Assembly (NCBI RefSeq): GCF_022758295.1
Contig: NZ_JALDWJ010000002.1
Coordinates: 372,001-436,000 of the forward strand
Source of the DNA: Lysobacter sp. CFH 32150
GTDB taxonomy: Bacteria > Pseudomonadota > Gammaproteobacteria > Xanthomonadales > Xanthomonadaceae
Length of the DNA stretch: 64,000 nt
Direction: 5' to 3'
Shown: one piece after another, positions 44,437 through 54,799 of the stretch
Position numbering within the stretch: the first letter of the stretch is position 1
How the letters are laid out: the number at the start of each line of letters is the position of its first letter
Program-made: the position numbers and the translations under genes
The notes under the pieces: model-generated
Told to the model about the DNA's origin: nothing
What the model saw: the letters and a program-made list of their open reading frames with translations, nothing else
The model's database searches: none

Positions 44437-45159
44437 TCAGCTGCGGGCGGCGCGCCAGGCTGCGAACAGGGTATTCCAGCGCGGCAGTGGTACATCGGCC
44501 GGGCTGCCGGAAGCGAATCGCTGCAAGCGCCCACGTACCAGCGCCGCCTGGATGCGCCCGGGGCGCGAACCTTCCTGCGGCGGTGGCCAGCGCTGCAGGA
44601 GCTCATTGGCCCAGTGACGCACTACGACATCCGGCGCGGCCTCGCTCAGGCGCGCCCGCAGGTGCAACGGCACCGCGGCCTCTCCGCCCTGGAGGACACG
44701 CTCGGCGAGCAGGCCGACGACCACGCTGGCATAAGGCGCAGGTGCCTCGCTGGCGAAAAGCGTCGCGGCGATGCCAGCGACGGCCTCCGCGAATGGCTCC
44801 AGCTCGGCGATCGCCTGTTCGGCATCGGTTTGGCGTTCGCGACTCGCGCGCAGCGCTGGCAAGCAAGCCGCGAGCAGTTGCCAATGCGCGGACTGGCGCT
44901 GCAATACCGCGCCGAGCGGATGCCGGCGTCGGCCCTGGGTCCAGCCGTGCAATTCCTCGGCCCACCACGCCAGTTTCGCTTCGCCAGGGCGCGGATCGCT
45001 GCCGCCCCAGGCGGCGTCGGTCAGTTCCTGACGCAGCGCGAACCAGGCCACTGCCGTGTCGCGTTGCGCATGCGGCACGAACACTTCGGCGATGGCCCAT
45101 TCCGGCCAGCGCGCGCGCCATTTTTCAACGAAGCTGGCCGGCGCTTGCGGATCGGTCAT
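44437..45159 (-). CDS. Squalene/phytoene-synthase-like protein, active-site aspartates not conserved
   Basis: 240 residues. The layout resembles the trans-isoprenyl synthase fold: VFVPHAQRDTAVAWFALRQE, TDAAWGGSDPRPGEAKLAWW, EELHGW, and PHLGAVL-like helices up to ELLQRWP. The first aspartate-rich motif (normally DDxxD after the ALR helix) reads QELTDAAW, and the second is not visible. It is therefore probably not a head-to-head synthase of normal type. Such genes occur beside ubiG-gph in Xanthomonadaceae and are of unknown function. It overlaps gph by 4 bases (ATGA). Confidence 0.65.
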   Translation of the reverse strand: MTDPQAPASFVEKWRARWPEWAIAEVFVPHAQRDTAVAWFALRQELTDAAWGGSDPRPGEAKLAWWAEELHGWTQGRRRHPLGAVLQRQSAHWQLLAACLPALRASRERQTDAEQAIAELEPFAEAVAGIAATLFASEAPAPYASVVVGLLAERVLQGGEAAVPLHLRARLSEAAPDVVVRHWANELLQRWPPPQEGSRPGRIQAALVRGRLQRFASGSPADVPLPRWNTLFAAWRAARS

Positions 45160-45845
45160 TGCGCGCTTTCTGAAAGTTTGCGCGGCCAGATCGCCGCATC
45201 GAGCAGGTCCTGCGGCGCTTCGACCAGCACATCACCACCCCACTCTGCCGGCTCATCGTCGGGCAAGCGATAACCCCACAGCGCTACCACCGACGGCATG
45301 TTCGCGCTGCGCGCGGCGACGATGTCGCGTTCGTCATCGCCGACGTAGACGCAGTCTTCGACCGCGACATACAACGTCTGCGCGGCGTGCAGCAACGGCA
45401 ACGGATGCGGCTTGCGTTGCGGCAAGGTGTCGCCGCCGATCAGGATGGCGCAACGCGTCTGCCAGCCGAGCATCGGCAGCAGCTGCTTCGCCAGGTATTC
45501 AGGCTTGTTGGTGACGATGCCCCAGCGCCCGCCGTCGGCTTCGATCGCGCCCAGCAGCCGTTCGATGCCGTCGAACGGGCTCCCGTGCTTCGCCAGTTCG
45601 AGTTCGTATTGCGCGAGGAACACCGGGACCAGCGCCTCGCGCTGTTCGTTCGCCATGTCCGCGAACGCTGCCGCCAGCATCGCGCGCGCGCCTTTCGACA
45701 CGTGCGGACGCAATGCGTCGAGCGTCATCGGGGCCGCGCCACGCTCCGCGCGCATCACGTTGACCGTGGCCAGCATGTCGGGGGCGCTGTCGAGCAACGT
45801 GCCGTCGAGATCGAACAGGACCAGGCGTGGGAACGTGCAATTCAT
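45156..45845 (-). CDS. gph: Phosphoglycolate phosphatase (HAD family)
   Basis: 229 residues from the ATG at 45845, which overlaps the ubiG stop as ATGA; the frame is open further up but only this start gives a family-like N-terminus. HAD motifs: [13 protein letters not shown] (motif I), [13 protein letters not shown] (motif II), and [20 protein letters not shown] (motif IV). It removes phosphate from 2-phosphoglycolate. Position after ubiG is the conserved arrangement in many proteobacteria. Confidence 0.93.
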   Translation of the reverse strand: MNCTFPRLVLFDLDGTLLDSAPDMLATVNVMRAERGAAPMTLDALRPHVSKGARAMLAAAFADMANEQREALVPVFLAQYELELAKHGSPFDGIERLLGAIEADGGRWGIVTNKPEYLAKQLLPMLGWQTRCAILIGGDTLPQRKPHPLPLLHAAQTLYVAVEDCVYVGDDERDIVAARSANMPSVVALWGYRLPDDEPAEWGGDVLVEAPQDLLDAAIWPRKLSESAQ

Positions 45846-46570
45846 TGCGGCTTCAACGCGCTGACGAGGTAATTGACGTCGGTGCGACGGATCACCCGCG
45901 CCGCGTTGCGCCACGGCTCGTACATCAATCCGCTGACATCCTCGAGCTGCAGCCCGGCCTGCCGCAGCCAGGTCGCCAGCTCGGAGGGCTTGATGAAGTC
46001 GCGGTACTGGTGCGTGCCCTTGGGCAGGACGCCGGCAATGTATTCGGCGCCGACGATCGCCAGTGCGAACGCGGCTGGCGTGCGGTTAAGCGTGGAGACG
46101 AAGAGGCGCCCACCAGGTTTCAGCAGCGTGGCGCATGCAGACAACACCGATGCAGGTTCCGGCACGTGCTCAAGCATCTCCATGCAGGTGATCGCATCGA
46201 AACTGCCGGGCTGTTCCGCGGCCAGCGCTTCGGCGGAACAGAGTTTGTAATCGACGTCGACGCCGGATTCGAGCCGGTGCAGCTTCGCGATTTTGATCAG
46301 GTCGGGGGCCAGATCGAGCGCGGTCACCTTCGCGCCTTCGCGCGCCAGTGCTTCGCTCAGCAAACCGCCGCCGCAACCGACATCGAGCACTGCCGCACCA
46401 CGCAGGGCGACGCGTTCGGCGACGTAGCCAAGGCGGGCCGGATTCAACGCGTGCAGCGCCTTCTGCGGACCTTCCGGATCCCACCAGCGATTGGCCAGGG
46501 CACCGAACTTGTCGAGTTCGGCCTGGCTGAAATTGCCTTCTCGAAGCTGGTCGTCGCGCAGTGTGCTCAT
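45842..46570 (-). CDS. ubiG: Ubiquinone biosynthesis O-methyltransferase
   Basis: 242 residues from the ATG at 46570. SAM-dependent methyltransferase: [20 protein letters not shown], motif [59 protein letters not shown] and the C-terminal [17 protein letters not shown]. It carries out both O-methylations in ubiquinone synthesis. It is translationally coupled to the hydrolase gene upstream (ATGA) and to gph downstream. Confidence 0.96.
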   Translation of the reverse strand: MSTLRDDQLREGNFSQAELDKFGALANRWWDPEGPQKALHALNPARLGYVAERVALRGAAVLDVGCGGGLLSEALAREGAKVTALDLAPDLIKIAKLHRLESGVDVDYKLCSAEALAAEQPGSFDAITCMEMLEHVPEPASVLSACATLLKPGGRLFVSTLNRTPAAFALAIVGAEYIAGVLPKGTHQYRDFIKPSELATWLRQAGLQLEDVSGLMYEPWRNAARVIRRTDVNYLVSALKPQ

Positions 46571-47901
46571 TCGCCCACCCGGATCGCGACGATGCGGTCG
46601 CGCCACTGCCGGGCGTTCGCGACCAGCGCGGCAGTATCGATGTCGATCAGCATGCGTTCGCGCAACTTGCGCTTGCCCGCGATCCAGACATCGCTGACCT
46701 GGTGGCGGCCGCAGGCATAGACCAGTTGCGAGATGGCATGGTGCAACGGCTGGGTCTCGAGTTCGCCGAGGTCGACGCAAACCAGGTCGGCCTGCTTGCC
46801 CGGTTCGATCGAGCCGACAAGGTGATCGAACCCGAGCGCGCGCGCACCACCGAGGGTGGCTGCATGCAGAGCGGTCGCGGCATCGAGGGCGGAAGCGTCA
46901 GCGGCCACGGCCTTGGCCAGCAGCGCCGCGCTACGCATTTCACCGAACATGTCGAGGTCGTTGTTGCTGGCAGCGCCATCCGTGCCGATGGCGAGGTTGA
47001 TGCCCGCGCGCTGCACGTCGGCGGCGCGGCAAAAACCCGATGCGAGCTTGAGGTTGGATTCCGGGCAATGCACCACGCTGACGCCACGTTCTGCGCACAG
47101 CGCGATCTCGGCGTCGGTCAATTGCGTCATATGAACAGCGATCAGGCGGTCGTTGACCAGGCCAAGGCGGTCCAGCCGCGCCAAGGGGCGCTGGCTGTGC
47201 TGTTGCTGGGATTCGGCGACTTCGTGCGCGGTCTCGTGCACGTGGCAGTGCACCGGCACATCGAGCTGGTCGGCGAGCATGCGGATGCGCTCGAAGTTCG
47301 TGTCCGACACCGTGTACGGCGCGTGCGGTGCGAATGCGGTCGCGACCAGTGCATCGTTGCGCCATTGGTCATGCACTTCGCCGGCGCGATCGAAGTATTC
47401 ATCGGACGACTTCGCCCATGCGGTGGGGAAGTCGATGATCGGCAGCCCGACGCGCGCACGGAAGCCGTGGCGGTGGTAGACCGCGGCCTGCACATCGGGG
47501 AAGAAATAGTTCTCGTTGCAGCAGGTCGTGCCGCCGCGGAGCATCTCGGCGATGGCCAGCGCCACCCCGTCGGCGACGAACTCCGGCCCGATCACCGCAC
47601 CTTCGATCGGCCAGATATGGCCCTGCAGCCACTGCATCAGCGGTAGATCGTCGGCGACGCCGCGCAGCAGCGTCATCGGGTTGTGGGTGTGGGCATTGAC
47701 GAGGCCGGGGATCAGCGCGGCATCCGGGCGCGAGACGGTTTCCTTCGCCTCGAAACGCAGGCGCGCTTCGCCGATCGGCAGCACGGCGACGATGGCGCCA
47801 TCGCGCACTGCGACGGCGTGGTCTTCCAGCACCACGCCGTGGGGCACGACCGGCACGACGTGGCCGGCTTCGATCAGGAGGTCGCAGGCTTCGCGCTGCA
47901 T
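46567..47901 (-). CDS. mtaD: MTA/SAH deaminase-like amidohydrolase
   Basis: 444 residues. TRZ/ATZ-family amidohydrolase: [20 protein letters not shown] (HxH), [24 protein letters not shown], and the catalytic [15 protein letters not shown]. The substrate is usually 5'-methylthioadenosine or S-adenosylhomocysteine. The neighbour ubiG produces SAH, which makes such a substrate sensible. It follows a two-helix membrane protein by 4 bases and overlaps ubiG. Confidence 0.88.
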   Translation of the reverse strand: MQREACDLLIEAGHVVPVVPHGVVLEDHAVAVRDGAIVAVLPIGEARLRFEAKETVSRPDAALIPGLVNAHTHNPMTLLRGVADDLPLMQWLQGHIWPIEGAVIGPEFVADGVALAIAEMLRGGTTCCNENYFFPDVQAAVYHRHGFRARVGLPIIDFPTAWAKSSDEYFDRAGEVHDQWRNDALVATAFAPHAPYTVSDTNFERIRMLADQLDVPVHCHVHETAHEVAESQQQHSQRPLARLDRLGLVNDRLIAVHMTQLTDAEIALCAERGVSVVHCPESNLKLASGFCRAADVQRAGINLAIGTDGAASNNDLDMFGEMRSAALLAKAVAADASALDAATALHAATLGGARALGFDHLVGSIEPGKQADLVCVDLGELETQPLHHAISQLVYACGRHQVSDVWIAGKRKLRERMLIDIDTAALVANARQWRDRIVAIRVGE

Positions 47902-47905
47902 GCGC

Positions 47906-48127
47906 TTACCAGAAGCCGAGGCCGAGCGCGTAGGTCAGGCCAAAGGCACCGGCACCGAACAGCAGCCAGGCCAGGATCATCAGCCGCAGCGCTTCGCCGT
48001 ACGACAGCGCACGCACCTGGGCCGGGAAGATGCGCGGCAGTGTGGTGTTCCACAGCCACACCACCGCGCCAGCTGCGAGCAGGACGCCGAAAAGCCAGAC
48101 GACCAGATAACCCAGCGTCGATTCCAT
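47906..48127 (-). CDS. Small two-helix membrane protein
   Basis: 73 residues, with two hydrophobic segments: VVWLFGVLLAAGAVVWLW (about 9-26) and MILAWLLFGAGAFGLTYALG (about 50-69), joined by a short polar loop with LPRIFPAQVRALSYGEAL. No family recognised. It sits 3 bases after efp and 4 bases before the deaminase gene, so it is part of that operon. Confidence 0.75.
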   Translation of the reverse strand: MESTLGYLVVWLFGVLLAAGAVVWLWNTTLPRIFPAQVRALSYGEALRLMILAWLLFGAGAFGLTYALGLGFW

Positions 48128-48130
48128 CGC

Positions 48131-48697
48131 TTATTTCACGCGGCTGACGTATTCGCCGGAACGGGTGTCGACCTTGATCACCTCATCCTGGCCGACGAAC
48201 AACGGCACGCGCACGACGGCGCCGGTTTCCAGCGTGGCCGGCTTGCCGCCACCGCCAGAGGTATCGCCGCGCACGCCCGGGTCGGTCTCGACGATCTTCA
48301 GTTCGACGAAATTCGGCGGCGTCACCTGGATCGGCGTGCCGTTCCACAGAGTCACCACGCAGGCTTCCTCGCCCTTCAGCCATTTGGCGGCATCGCCGAC
48401 GCCGACCTTGTCGGCCTGGACTTGTTCGAAGGTTTCCTGCTGCATGAAGTGCCAGTGCTCGCCGTCGGCGTAGAGGAACTGCATGTCGGTGTCCACCACG
48501 TCGGCCACTTCGACCGAGTCCGTCGCCTTCATCGTCATTTCGACCACCCGGCCGGACTTGATGAAGCGGTATTTGATGCGGGTGAAGGCCTGGCCCTTGC
48601 CCGGCTTGACGTATTCGGTCTCGGTGATGATGCACGGCTCGTTGTTGACCAGGATCTTCTGTCCGGTCTTGACGTCGTTCATGCCTAGGCTGGCCAT
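48131..48697 (-). CDS. efp: Elongation factor P
   Basis: 188 residues. KOW-like N-terminal domain with the modification site Lys34 in [11 protein letters not shown], then [20 protein letters not shown] and a C-terminal OB fold (LPFVGQDE-like [20 protein letters not shown]). It rescues ribosomes stalled at polyproline; the long P/A/K linkers of the eCIS proteins in this window would be natural clients. The gene is divergent from epmB, whose product modifies Lys34. Confidence 0.96.
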   Translation of the reverse strand: MASLGMNDVKTGQKILVNNEPCIITETEYVKPGKGQAFTRIKYRFIKSGRVVEMTMKATDSVEVADVVDTDMQFLYADGEHWHFMQQETFEQVQADKVGVGDAAKWLKGEEACVVTLWNGTPIQVTPPNFVELKIVETDPGVRGDTSGGGGKPATLETGAVVRVPLFVGQDEVIKVDTRSGEYVSRVK

Positions 48698-48822
48698 GTA
48701 GGGGTGCTCCTAAATTGATGCAATCTGCTGAGCCATCCGTGGGACGGCTAAAATGGTGGGCTTGGGATTTCCGGCGACGCCGGAGCGCCCAAAAACATGC
48801 TCGGAAAACAGCCGGACGCGAC

Positions 48823-49833
48823 ATGATACCCGCAGCCCCCCTCCAGATGCAGCCGCCACGCTGGCAACAGCTGTGGCGCGAGGCCGTGCGCGACCCATGC
48901 GAACTGCTGTCGCTGTTGGGCCTGGAGGCGCTTGCGACGCGGATTTCCGGCACTGCTGCCAATGGGTCGTTCCCGCTGCGGGTGCCGCGTGGTTTCGTCG
49001 CACGGATGCGCCATGGCGACCCGAACGACCCGTTGCTGCGGCAGGTTCTGCCGCTGGATGACGAGGATCGCATCGTGCCGGGTTTCGACCTCGACGCTGT
49101 CGGCGACGCCGCCGCGCGCACCGGACACGGCGTGATCCAGAAGTATCGCGGCCGCGCCCTGCTGATCGCCACCGGCAGCTGCGCGGTGCATTGCCGCTAC
49201 TGCTTCCGTCGGCATTTCCCGTACAGCGAGGAAACCGCCGCAGCGGGCGGTTGGGGTGAGACCGTGGCGCTGATCGCCGCCGACGCCAGCATCGATGAAG
49301 TGATCCTCTCCGGTGGCGACCCATTGTCTCTGGCGACGTCAAAGCTGGCCGAGTTGACCGCCGCCCTAGCTGCGATTCCGCACCTGCAGCGCCTGCGCAT
49401 CCACACCCGACTGCCGGTGGTGCTGCCTGAGCGAGTCGACGATGGCCTGATCGCATGGCTGCGCACGCTGCCATGGCCGGTCACGGTGGTCATCCACGCC
49501 AACCACGCCAACGAATTCGATGACGACGTCGATGCCGCCCTGGCACGGCTGCGCGCCGCTGGTACCACCTTGCTCAACCAAGCGGTGCTGCTGCGCGGGG
49601 TCAACGACTCGGTCGACGCCCTGGTCGCCCTCAGCGAACGTGGCTTCGCAGCCGGAGCACTGCCCTATTACCTGCACCAGCTCGACCGCGTCGTCGGCGC
49701 CGCGCATTTCGAGGTCTCCGACGACGACGCCCGCGTCCTGCACACGGCGTTAGCGGCACGTTTGTCAGGTTATCTGGTGCCGCGCCTCGTTCGCGAAGTG
49801 GCGGGCGATCCGGGCAAGCGTCCGTTGTTGTGA
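48823..49833 (+). CDS. epmB: EF-P beta-lysylation protein EpmB (lysine 2,3-aminomutase-like)
   Basis: 336 residues from the ATG at 48823. Radical-SAM CxxxCxxC at Cys120, Cys124 and Cys127 (SCAVHCRYCFRRHFPY), then EVILSGGDPLSLA, RIHTRLPVVLPERV and the C-terminal FAAGALPYYLHQLDRVVGAAHFEV, the PLP-binding type segment of lysine aminomutases. Size is that of EpmB (E. coli 342). It forms (R)-beta-lysine for addition to EF-P. EpmA is not in the window. Divergent from efp with a gap of 125 bases. Confidence 0.93.
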   Translation: MIPAAPLQMQPPRWQQLWREAVRDPCELLSLLGLEALATRISGTAANGSFPLRVPRGFVARMRHGDPNDPLLRQVLPLDDEDRIVPGFDLDAVGDAAARTGHGVIQKYRGRALLIATGSCAVHCRYCFRRHFPYSEETAAAGGWGETVALIAADASIDEVILSGGDPLSLATSKLAELTAALAAIPHLQRLRIHTRLPVVLPERVDDGLIAWLRTLPWPVTVVIHANHANEFDDDVDAALARLRAAGTTLLNQAVLLRGVNDSVDALVALSERGFAAGALPYYLHQLDRVVGAAHFEVSDDDARVLHTALAARLSGYLVPRLVREVAGDPGKRPLL

Positions 49834-49981
49834 CGCGTGCGCATGGACCTGAACCCGCTGTTCATGTCATAACTGAACAATAAGGGCACAAACCGTCCGA
49901 CCTGGACAAAGACTGACCCGCCGAGTCTGGCTTGGCCTGTTTTCAGTGTTGCCGGCTCATTGGTTGCGGAGAGAGGTGCGG

Positions 49982-52063
49982 ATGCGATTCAACAAAGACA
50001 GCGTGCTGCGTCTGCTCATCGTCGACGATAGCGTGGAAGCCGCCGAGGCCATCGTCAGCGGCCTGCGCAACGATGGGATCGCCGTGCGCCCGACGCGCCC
50101 GGAAAACGAGGCCGAACTGGCCACGCAGATCGCCACGCAGCCGTTCGACCTGGTGGTGACGGCGCGCGATTCCCGATCGCTGCCGCTGGAGATCGTCACC
50201 AGGGCCGTGGACGGCAGCGGCAAGGATCTGCCGGTGCTGCTGCTGGTCGATCGCATCGACGATGCCGTGGTCCTCGAAGCCCTGGAGCGCGGCGTGCGTG
50301 GTATCGCCCTGCGCGGCCGCATCGACCACGTGCAGGCGGTGGTGCGCAATGAATGGGCCGACCTCGAAGCACGACGCGCGCAACGCCTGCTGGAAGCGCA
50401 GGTGCGCGAGACCGAGCGCCGTTGCGATGCGCTGATCGACTCCTCGCGCGACCCGATCGCCTACGTGCACGAAGGCATGCACATCCGCGCCAACGTGGCC
50501 TACCTGGAGATGTTCGGCTTCGATTCGTTCGAGGACATCGAAGGCATGTCGCTGCTAGACCTGGTGGCGCCGGCGCACGTCGACGAATTCAAGAAAGTAC
50601 TGAAGAAGCTGTCCAAGGGCGAAGTTCCGCCGCCACACTACGAGCTGGAAGGACGCGACCTCGAAGGTAACCACTTCCCCGCGGTGATGGACTTCACTCC
50701 CGCGACCTACGAAGGCGAGCCCTGCGTGCAGATCGTGTTCCGGCGCCAGGAAACCGATCCGGAACTCGCACGCGAAGTCGAAGCGCTGCGCCAGCGTGAC
50801 CAGGTCACCGGCCTGTTCAACCGCGGCACCTTCCTGCACATGCTCGAAGGTGCGGTCGCCGAAACCGCACAGAACGGCGCGCACCACGGCCTGCTGCTGC
50901 TGGAGCCCGACCATTTCGTGAAGCTGGTGCAGGAGATTGGCTTCGACGCCGCCGACAACCTGCTGGTGAGCTTCGCCGACCGCCTGCGCAGCGTGCTCGG
51001 CGAGCACGATGTCGCCGCGCGCTTCGGTGAACACCAGTTCGCCGTGCTGCTGCGCAACAGCGACTACGCCCGTACCACGCAAGTCGCCGAGAACCTGCGC
51101 GCCGCTTTCGCCGACCATGTGCTCGAGGTTGGCGCGCGCTCGCTCAACGCCACCACCAGCGTCGGCGGCGTGCAGATCGGCGAGAAGATCGCCAGCGTCA
51201 CCGCGGTACTGGCCAAGGCCAACCAAGGGGTGCAGTCCACGATCGGCGTTGGCGGCAACCGGGTCGAGGTGTTCGATCCGGCCGCGGTCGACCGTGCCGA
51301 AGTCGAGCGCGTGCAGGCCTGGGTTGCGCGCATCCAGACGGCGATCGAAGGCAACGGCTTCGTCCTGCACTACCAGCCCGTCATCAGCCTGCGCGGCGAA
51401 CCCGGCGAGACTTATGAAGCCCTGCTGCGTATGCAAGGGAGTAGCCCGGGCGAACTGGTGCAGCCGAATTCGTTCCTGCCGATCGCCGAGGAACACGGCC
51501 TGCTGTGGGAAATCGACCGCTGGGTGGTCGGCCGTGCAATCGCGGTGATCGCCGAACGCGGACGCGCTGGCAAGCGCACCACGATGATGGTGAAGATCAC
51601 CCAGGCCTCGTTGCAGGACGACACCCTGGTGCGTTTCATCGGCGAGAAACTCAGCGCACACGACGTCCATGGCGGACTGCTGGTGCTGGAATTGCCGGAG
51701 GCCAAGGTGTTCACGCACCTGCGCCAGGCGCAGGATTTCCGTGCTGCGGTCGCGCAGTTCGGGTGCCGCGTCGGCCTCGAGCAGTTCGGCGCCGGGTTGA
51801 ACTCATCCCAGCTGCTGACCCACTTCGGCCCAGCGATGGTCAAGATCGACCGCGGCTTCATGCAGGAGCTGACCAGCAACCCCGACAACCAGGAGAAGAT
51901 CCGCGACATCGCAGGGAAAGCCAGCGCCGCCGGCACGCTGACCATCGCCGAGTTCGTGCAGGACGCGGCCAGCATGACCTTTTTGTTCGGCAGCGGCGTT
52001 GATTACGTGCAGGGATACTTCCTGGCAGCCGCCGGGCCCGAAATGAATTACGAGTTCGAATAG
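49982..52063 (+). CDS. fimX: FimX-like c-di-GMP receptor (REC-PAS-GGDEF-EAL, degenerate)
   Basis: 693 residues from the ATG at 49982 behind GGAGAGAGG. Order: receiver domain (LRLLIVDDSVEAAEAIVSGL) whose phosphoacceptor region reads DLVVTARDS, so the acceptor Asp is missing; PAS (EMFGFDSFEDIEGMSLLDLV); a GGDEF domain where the signature is FGEHQF; and an EAL domain with YEALLRMQG but with LEQFGAG in place of the catalytic DDFGTG. This is the FimX arrangement known from Pseudomonas and Xanthomonas, a c-di-GMP receptor for type IV pili that is catalytically inactive. A terminator at 52084 follows. Confidence 0.85.
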   Translation: MRFNKDSVLRLLIVDDSVEAAEAIVSGLRNDGIAVRPTRPENEAELATQIATQPFDLVVTARDSRSLPLEIVTRAVDGSGKDLPVLLLVDRIDDAVVLEALERGVRGIALRGRIDHVQAVVRNEWADLEARRAQRLLEAQVRETERRCDALIDSSRDPIAYVHEGMHIRANVAYLEMFGFDSFEDIEGMSLLDLVAPAHVDEFKKVLKKLSKGEVPPPHYELEGRDLEGNHFPAVMDFTPATYEGEPCVQIVFRRQETDPELAREVEALRQRDQVTGLFNRGTFLHMLEGAVAETAQNGAHHGLLLLEPDHFVKLVQEIGFDAADNLLVSFADRLRSVLGEHDVAARFGEHQFAVLLRNSDYARTTQVAENLRAAFADHVLEVGARSLNATTSVGGVQIGEKIASVTAVLAKANQGVQSTIGVGGNRVEVFDPAAVDRAEVERVQAWVARIQTAIEGNGFVLHYQPVISLRGEPGETYEALLRMQGSSPGELVQPNSFLPIAEEHGLLWEIDRWVVGRAIAVIAERGRAGKRTTMMVKITQASLQDDTLVRFIGEKLSAHDVHGGLLVLELPEAKVFTHLRQAQDFRAAVAQFGCRVGLEQFGAGLNSSQLLTHFGPAMVKIDRGFMQELTSNPDNQEKIRDIAGKASAAGTLTIAEFVQDAASMTFLFGSGVDYVQGYFLAAAGPEMNYEFE

Positions 52064-52083
52064 GCCCGCTGACGCGCGCAAAG

Positions 52084-52111
52084 AAAAAGCCCGCCATCCG
52101 GCGGGCTTTTT
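52084..52111. terminator. Intrinsic terminator between fimX and htpX
   Basis: AAAAAGCCCGCC-ATCC-GGCGGGCTTTTT, a perfect 12-bp stem with T-runs on both strands, serving the convergent fimX and htpX genes. Confidence 0.92.
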
Positions 52112-52142
52112 CATGCTCGTTCGTGCCGACCGATACAGCCGC

Positions 52143-53045
52143 TCAGGTCACCACGCCCTGCCGCACCGACGCCTCGGGACGCGCATTGCGCAGCGCGGTG
52201 ATGCGTTCTTCCAGCGGCGGATGACTCATCAGCAGGCGCTTGAGACCGTGGCCAACGCCGCCGCTGATACCGAACGCGGCAACCTGCTTCGGCAGCGTGC
52301 TTTCGCCATAGGTCAACGACAGGCGTTCCAGCGCGGCGACCATCTTGTCGCGACCGGCCAGCTTGGCGCCGCCGGCATCGGCTCGGAACTCGCGATGACG
52401 CGAGAACCACATCGCGATCATGCTGGCGAACAGGCCAAACACCATGTCGAGCACGAACACGATCACGTAGTAACCAATGCCGCCACCCTCACGATTGCCG
52501 CTGAGGTAACCGTCGATCACCCGGCCGACGACGCGCGCCAGCACGATCACGAAGGTGTTCAGGACGCCCTGCAACAACGCCATCGTCACCATGTCGCCGT
52601 TGGCGACATGGCTGACTTCGTGGCCCAGCACGGCCTCGGCCTCATCGCGGTTCATCGCCCGCAGCAGGCCGGTGGAGACGGCGACCAGAGCCTTGTTGCG
52701 GTTGGCGCCGGTGGCGAAGGCGTTGATCTCGGGGGCGTCGTAAATCGCGACCTCGGGCATGCCGATGCCGGCTGCCTGCGCCTGCCGCTGCACGGTCGAG
52801 AACAGCCACTGCTCCGACTCGTTGCGCGGCTGCTCGATCACGTGGGCACCCGTGGTGCGCTTGGCGATCCACTTCGACATCAGCAGCGAGATGAACGAGC
52901 CGCCGAAGCCGAACAACGCCGCCATGATCAGCAGGCCGCCGAACTGCTGTGGATTCACGCCGAGGACCGACATCACCACGCTGACCAGTGCCAGCACGGC
53001 GAGGTTGGTGGCCACGAACAAGGCTATGCGATTGAACATTGTCAT
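52143..53045 (-). CDS. htpX: Membrane zinc protease HtpX
   Basis: 300 residues from the ATG at 53045 ([10 protein letters not shown]). M48 protease: N-terminal membrane segments ([38 protein letters not shown]), the zinc site HEVSH in [15 protein letters not shown], two further hydrophobic segments (about 155-210), and the third zinc ligand in [13 protein letters not shown]. Quality control of membrane proteins at the inner membrane. The frame is open far upstream, but the family-like start is here. Confidence 0.95.
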   Translation of the reverse strand: MTMFNRIALFVATNLAVLALVSVVMSVLGVNPQQFGGLLIMAALFGFGGSFISLLMSKWIAKRTTGAHVIEQPRNESEQWLFSTVQRQAQAAGIGMPEVAIYDAPEINAFATGANRNKALVAVSTGLLRAMNRDEAEAVLGHEVSHVANGDMVTMALLQGVLNTFVIVLARVVGRVIDGYLSGNREGGGIGYYVIVFVLDMVFGLFASMIAMWFSRHREFRADAGGAKLAGRDKMVAALERLSLTYGESTLPKQVAAFGISGGVGHGLKRLLMSHPPLEERITALRNARPEASVRQGVVT

Positions 53046-53113
53046 TTTTCCGTGCCGCGCACCTCGCGGCCTTATTCGCAAAATGTGGCAAGACTCGATT
53101 AAATTCAAGTGAG

Positions 53114-54025
53114 ATGAGTCTTCCGTCCTACTGCGGCCGCTTCGCACCCTCCCCGACCGGACCGTTGCATTTCGGTTCATTGCTGGCTGCGTTCGGCAGC
53201 TGGCTGCTGGCGCGGCATGCGGGTGGGCAGTGGCTGGTGCGGATCGAGGATCTGGATCCTCCACGCGAAGTCGCCGGTGCCGCCGAGGAACAACTCCACA
53301 CGCTCATCGGGTTTGGGCTGGCATCGGATGGCAAGATTCTGCGCCAGAGCGAACGTGGCGCGGTCTACCAGGCTGCGCTCGACCGCTTGCTTGCGGAGGG
53401 CACCGCGTTCGCCTGCCATTGCAGCCGCAGCGACCTCGCCAGCAATGGAGGCATCCATCAGCGCTGCGTCGCCACCACGCACCGACATGGCCGTTCTAAG
53501 CAAGGGCCGGCGATCCGGTTGCGAGTGCCCGCGGGTACGAGGCTGTGCTTCGACGACGCCGTCCAGGGCCGGATCACCCAGGACGTCAGCACCGAGGTCG
53601 GCGATTTCGTGCTCAAGCGCGCCGACGGTTACTGGGCCTACCAACTCGCGGTGGTCGTCGACGATGCCGCTCAAGGCATCACGGACGTGGTGCGCGGCGC
53701 CGACCTGCTCGACTCGACGCCACGGCAGATCCTGCTGCAGCGTGCGCTCGGCTTGCCGACGCCACGTTACACGCACCTACCCTTGGTGATCGACAAGGCA
53801 GGCCGCAAGTTGTCGAAATCGCTGGCGGCCTTGCCGATCGATGCGGGCGATCCATTGCCGGCTCTGCGCGCGGCATGGCAGGCGTTGGGACAGCCCCCCG
53901 CGGCGCTGGCACATGTCGATACGGTGGCGGATGCACTTGCCGCCGCGCAGGATGCATTCGCGCCGCAACGCATCCCCAACGCACCCATTGCACTGCACAA
54001 CATGCGTGTCACGGATGCTGTCTAG
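53114..54025 (+). CDS. gluQ: Glutamyl-Q tRNA(Asp) synthetase
   Basis: 303 residues from the ATG at 53114. Class [21 protein letters not shown] (HIGH-like HFGS), [14 protein letters not shown], the [10 protein letters not shown] zinc ligands, [24 protein letters not shown] and the KLSKS signature. It lacks the anticodon-binding domain of GltX, so it transfers glutamate to the queuosine base of tRNA-Asp. Divergent from htpX. Confidence 0.95.
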   Translation: MSLPSYCGRFAPSPTGPLHFGSLLAAFGSWLLARHAGGQWLVRIEDLDPPREVAGAAEEQLHTLIGFGLASDGKILRQSERGAVYQAALDRLLAEGTAFACHCSRSDLASNGGIHQRCVATTHRHGRSKQGPAIRLRVPAGTRLCFDDAVQGRITQDVSTEVGDFVLKRADGYWAYQLAVVVDDAAQGITDVVRGADLLDSTPRQILLQRALGLPTPRYTHLPLVIDKAGRKLSKSLAALPIDAGDPLPALRAAWQALGQPPAALAHVDTVADALAAAQDAFAPQRIPNAPIALHNMRVTDAV

Positions 54026-54058
54026 AATCGATGGTCCTCAATTGGAAAGGAGCAGGTA

Positions 54059-54799
54059 ATGACAGGACGGGTAGCGTTGGTAACGGGTGGGACCGGCGGA
54101 ATCGGCACGGCGATCTGCAAACGCCTGGCAGCCGCGGGCCACAAAGTGGCGACCAACTATCGCAATGAGGAAAAGGCCAAGGCCTGGCAGGCGCGGCTGC
54201 GCAGCGAAGGCTTCGAGATCGCACTGGCCAAGGGCGACGTATCCACCGCGGAAGACGCCGAAGCGATGGTGCGCGAAGTCGAACGCCAAGTCGGCCCGGT
54301 CGACATCCTCGTGAACAATGCCGGCATTACCCGCGACACCACTTTCCATCGGATGACCTCACAGCAGTGGAACGAGGTGATCTGCACCAACCTCAACTCC
54401 TGCTTCAACGTCACCCGCCCCGTGATCGAAGGCATGCGCGAGCGCAAGTGGGGACGGATCATCCAGATCAGTTCGATCAACGGACAGAAAGGTCAGTACG
54501 GCCAGGCCAACTACGCCGCGGCCAAGGCGGGCATGCACGGCTTCACCATCTCGTTGGCGCAGGAAAACGCACGTTTCGGCATCACCGTGAATACGGTTTC
54601 ACCCGGCTATATCGGTACCGACATGGTGATGGCCGTACCGGAGGAAGTGCGCAACAAGATCGTGGCGCAAATTCCCACTGGCCGCCTCGGCGAACCCGAG
54701 GAAATCGCATACGCAGTTTCGTTCTTCATCCCCGATGAGGCAGGCTGGATCACCGGCGCCAACCTGTCGGCGAATGGTGGCCAATACATGGGGTGGTAA
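54059..54799 (+). CDS. phaB: Acetoacetyl-CoA reductase (PhaB-type SDR)
   Basis: 246 residues. Short-chain dehydrogenase: VALVTGGTGGIGTAICKRLA, NNAGITRDTTFHRM, ISSINGQKGQYGQANYAAAK with catalytic Ser-Tyr-Lys, and VNTVSPGYIGTDMVMAVPEE. The QKGQ.GQ.NY and SPGYI.T.MV patterns and the conserved W/F in the C-terminus are typical of PhaB/FabG-like acetoacetyl-CoA reductases. It lies directly before a gap and phaR, with a second paralogue after it. Good RBS AAAGGAG at 54047-54053. Confidence 0.88.
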   Translation: MTGRVALVTGGTGGIGTAICKRLAAAGHKVATNYRNEEKAKAWQARLRSEGFEIALAKGDVSTAEDAEAMVREVERQVGPVDILVNNAGITRDTTFHRMTSQQWNEVICTNLNSCFNVTRPVIEGMRERKWGRIIQISSINGQKGQYGQANYAAAKAGMHGFTISLAQENARFGITVNTVSPGYIGTDMVMAVPEEVRNKIVAQIPTGRLGEPEEIAYAVSFFIPDEAGWITGANLSANGGQYMGW

